The notes beneath the pieces are model-generated. The model did not search any database, had not been told where the DNA came from, and worked only from the letters and a program-made list of their open reading frames with translations. Of a stretch of 64,000 nucleotides of DNA, positions 62,218 through 64,000 are shown in pieces. Location: contig CM072342.1 of NCBI GenBank assembly GCA_036874045.1, positions 2,874,501 through 2,938,500 on the forward strand, read 5' to 3'. A program made the translations under genes and the position numbers. The stretch is from Cymodocea nodosa (taxonomy: Eukaryota > Streptophyta > Magnoliopsida > Alismatales > Cymodoceaceae). Numbering within the stretch: position 1 is the first letter of the stretch; each line of letters opens with the position of its first letter.

Positions 62218-62859
62218 CTAAGCCGGAATCATGAGACGTGGCTTCTTCAAAGTCAAGGGGCTCTGCACCTCATCCTCCTCCGCCGCCACGCACCTCGTCC
62301 TCCCAGCGGCGGTGGGCGTGTCGAACACGAGCTCCGGGATGGGCGGCATGTTGAGGTCCAGATCGAACCCTCTATTGTTGCTGGCGCTGCTCGTGTTGTT
62401 TTTGTTATTGTTGTTGTTGCCTGAGGAGGAGGAAGCGGCGGCTGCGCCGTCGTAGTGGCGCCGCTTGTGTCCGCCCAACGCCTGGCCGGACGGGAAGGTC
62501 TTGAGGCAGATGGAGCACTGGTGGATCCTCCCAGACGTGGACGTGGTGGTGTCGTCAGGGATGGAGACGGCGACGGAGGTGGGCTTGCGATGGCTGGCCT
62601 TGTGGCCTCCAAGGGCCTGGTAGGAGGCGAAGGCCTTGTTGCACACCGAGCACTTGTGGGTCAGCTTCGGCTCCACAGCAGCAGCAGCAGTAGCAGTGAG
62701 GGGGACATGGCGGTTGTCCCTAGCGAGCATGAGAAGAGAGAACGCGAGATACTCCTCCTCCGTGGTTGGGTGGTCCGGCGACTTGCTCTGCCGTCTGGAC
62801 CTCTTCCTCTTCGTCCACGTCTCCGAGGTGGTTTCCATGTGGGAGGAGGCCATGGCCAT
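62218..62859 (-). CDS. ZAT10: C2H2 zinc-finger repressor, ZAT10/STZ-like (C1-2i)
   Basis: Intronless, 213 aa. Stress-responsive nuclear repressor family. In order: basic B-box/NLS (TKRKRSRR, 16-23), L-box [17 protein letters not shown] (34-50), zinc finger 1 [20 protein letters not shown] then H (70-90), zinc finger 2 [20 protein letters not shown] then H (115-135), an Asn/Ser-rich linker, EAR repression motif [13 protein letters not shown] (165-177), and the end [14 protein letters not shown]. Both fingers carry QALGGH, the plant DNA-contact signature. The start is the ATG at 62857-62859 (A at -3, G at +4). The frame stays open 26 codons upstream, but without another ATG, and a TATA box at 62955-62965 would put transcription start near 62930. 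The exact paralogue (ZAT10 versus a ZAT6/AZF-like member) cannot be fixed from sequence alone. Confidence 0.9.
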   Translation of the reverse strand: MAMASSHMETTSETWTKRKRSRRQSKSPDHPTTEEEYLAFSLLMLARDNRHVPLTATAAAAVEPKLTHKCSVCNKAFASYQALGGHKASHRKPTSVAVSIPDDTTTSTSGRIHQCSICLKTFPSGQALGGHKRRHYDGAAAASSSSGNNNNNKNNTSSASNNRGFDLDLNMPPIPELVFDTPTAAGRTRCVAAEEDEVQSPLTLKKPRLMIPA

Positions 62860-62954
62860 GATGGGCGCGATAAGCTCGCGGCAGTTGGCGACGATGGTGA
62901 CGATGGTGGAAGGAGTAATGTGGTGGAGTGAAACCACTCCCTCCCACTTCTACC

Positions 62955-62965
62955 TTTATATATAT
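62955..62965 (-). promoter_or_regulatory. TATA box of the ZAT10-like gene
   Basis: TATATATAAA on the minus strand, about 97 bp before the ATG, giving a predicted leader of roughly 65-75 nt. This supports the ATG at 62859. Confidence 0.55.
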
Positions 62966-63290
62966 TTTTGCGTGCGAAGCAACAAACCCAGCGAAGTCGG
63001 CGTGTTTGAAGTCGGCGTGTTTGGAAGATTTGAACGAAAGAAACCTCATCGATCTTACGTGGGCAACGGATGAGATCATCACCACCCATCTCCCCCTCTC
63101 TCACGCCTCCCTCCCGTTGCTTCGACGCACTTGTGCGCCTTCTGGAACGGGTGGGTGCGAGAAACGCGTTGGCCGTTGAAAAGTCGACGACTTCGCCCAG
63201 AGTCCGGAAAATTCCACGTTGGCGGAGTGAGATGGTGGATACCATGGCGGTTGTCATATCAAATTTGGTGTGGTGTTCTGTTAGTTGTGG

Positions 63291-63320
63291 ATATACATAT
63301 ACATATACATATACATATAT
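63291..63320. repeat. (ATACAT)5 hexanucleotide repeat
   Basis: Five near-perfect ATACAT units. Confidence 0.9.
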
Positions 63321-63972
63321 TTGTATATTCAAATGAAAATAAACGACCGAAGCCTTTCGAGTCCGATTGAAATATATCTACACGGCTCTCCGTCATGCAC
63401 GATGACACCGCGGACGGTGTGGGTGAGCACGCTCGCACATGTCCCGCGTGCGGCTTAACCCTGGATTAATTGGTCAGACACGGACGTTGAGTGGTTGGAC
63501 GCGATCTACTTGATTGGATCGAGTCAAGTAACCATTTCTCCGATGCCGGCCAGATCGAGGGATGGTCGACGTACGGATGATTTGCAGACGAGTTCCATCC
63601 GAATTAAGTCAACCACGTGCCGGCCTCCTCACAGTTGGGGTCTCTTAATTAATTCGGAGCCAAGGCTTGTCGGGGGGTTTTTCGTCGAGATCAGGAGCCG
63701 TGAGTGGGAAGTAAGTGACGTGACGCTGATCTGTACTGTTAAGACACGTTTCGAAAGGAACCGGGGTCGCCAGGATGGTGGTGCGAAGGCGCGTCATGGA
63801 CGATGACGAGGAATAAGAGTGCAGGATGCTCAAGGCCCGTCTGTTCTTCCACCGATAGCGGCGTGGTCGATGGTTTCAAATTTAACCAAAAATAAAAAAC
63901 CACAACAAGACGTCGATGGGTCGATAAGCCTCACCCATGTCCTACCGTTCCGTTTTATTTTCTTTATCGAAC

Positions 63973-63993
63973 CACACACACACACACACACAC
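63973..63993. repeat. (CA)10 microsatellite
   Basis: Perfect CA dinucleotides just before the right edge. Confidence 0.9.
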
Positions 63994-64000
63994 TCGCACA

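Larger units (their letters stand above)
62966..64000. other. upstream region of the ZAT10-like gene, no gene recognised
   Basis: GC-balanced, with several short overlapping frames and no recognisable protein. It contains an (ACATAT)n repeat at 63291-63320 and a (CA)n tract at 63973-63993, close to the window edge. Confidence 0.45.

Noticed and set aside
62860..62937. N-terminal extension of the ZAT10-like frame
   Set aside because: Its first codon is GTG, and it lies at or before the transcription start predicted from the TATA box.

Overview
This is nuclear DNA of a flowering plant, most likely a monocot. The genes have spliced exons with GT..AG introns. Coding exons are GC-rich islands (GRAS, HLS1-like, ZAT10-like, PPR) in an AT-rich background, and there are many microsatellites and decayed transposons. 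The GC-rich 5' exons suggest a non-grass monocot (Zingiberales such as Musa, or palms), but the species is an inference. Nothing points to an organellar, viral or prokaryotic origin.

Layout: (1) 1-2071, minus strand: 5' part of a condensin II subunit gene (CAP-G2), running off the left edge. (2) 3042-7339, minus: complete seven-exon CTU2 (tRNA wobble-uridine 2-thiolation). (3) 9673-10392, minus: two-exon plant-specific gene of unknown function. (4) 10.4-18.1 kb: gene-free, with a 132-bp MITE and a 1.41-kb hAT-like element that has an exact 8-bp target duplication and encloses a dead LINE fragment. (5) 18110-19945, minus: intronless PPR gene (At2g21090 type). (6) 21.5-25.1 kb, plus: AGC-kinase pseudogene scrap, then the three-exon gene for ribosomal protein uS14/RPS29. 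(7) 28703-30438, minus: GRAS gene of the SCL32 type with an unusual intron. (8) 30.4-37.4 kb: intergenic, with a 196-bp tandem duplication, a SINE-like fragment and candidate small-peptide ORFs. (9) 37367-46064, minus: complete nine-exon SRP54 with LINE scraps in introns 2 and 3. (10) 46.1-53.8 kb: AT-rich, with a decayed Myb/SANT-like ORF. (11) 53809-55361, minus: HOOKLESS1-like N-acetyltransferase. (12) 55.4-62.2 kb: intergenic, microsatellites and another LINE relic. (13) 62218-62859, minus: ZAT10-like C2H2 repressor.

The genes do not form a pathway cluster. Three of them serve protein synthesis or targeting (CTU2, RPS29, SRP54). Their upstream regions share site II (TGGGCC) motifs, and those of CTU2 and RPS29 also carry a telo-box. 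Exon boundaries were derived by hand from splice sites, reading phase and similarity to remembered plant family members; every multi-exon model closes in frame. I found no convincing new multi-gene system. The most interesting structures are the nested hAT/LINE element, the microsatellite-bearing intron inside the GRAS domain, and a few short secreted-peptide candidates.
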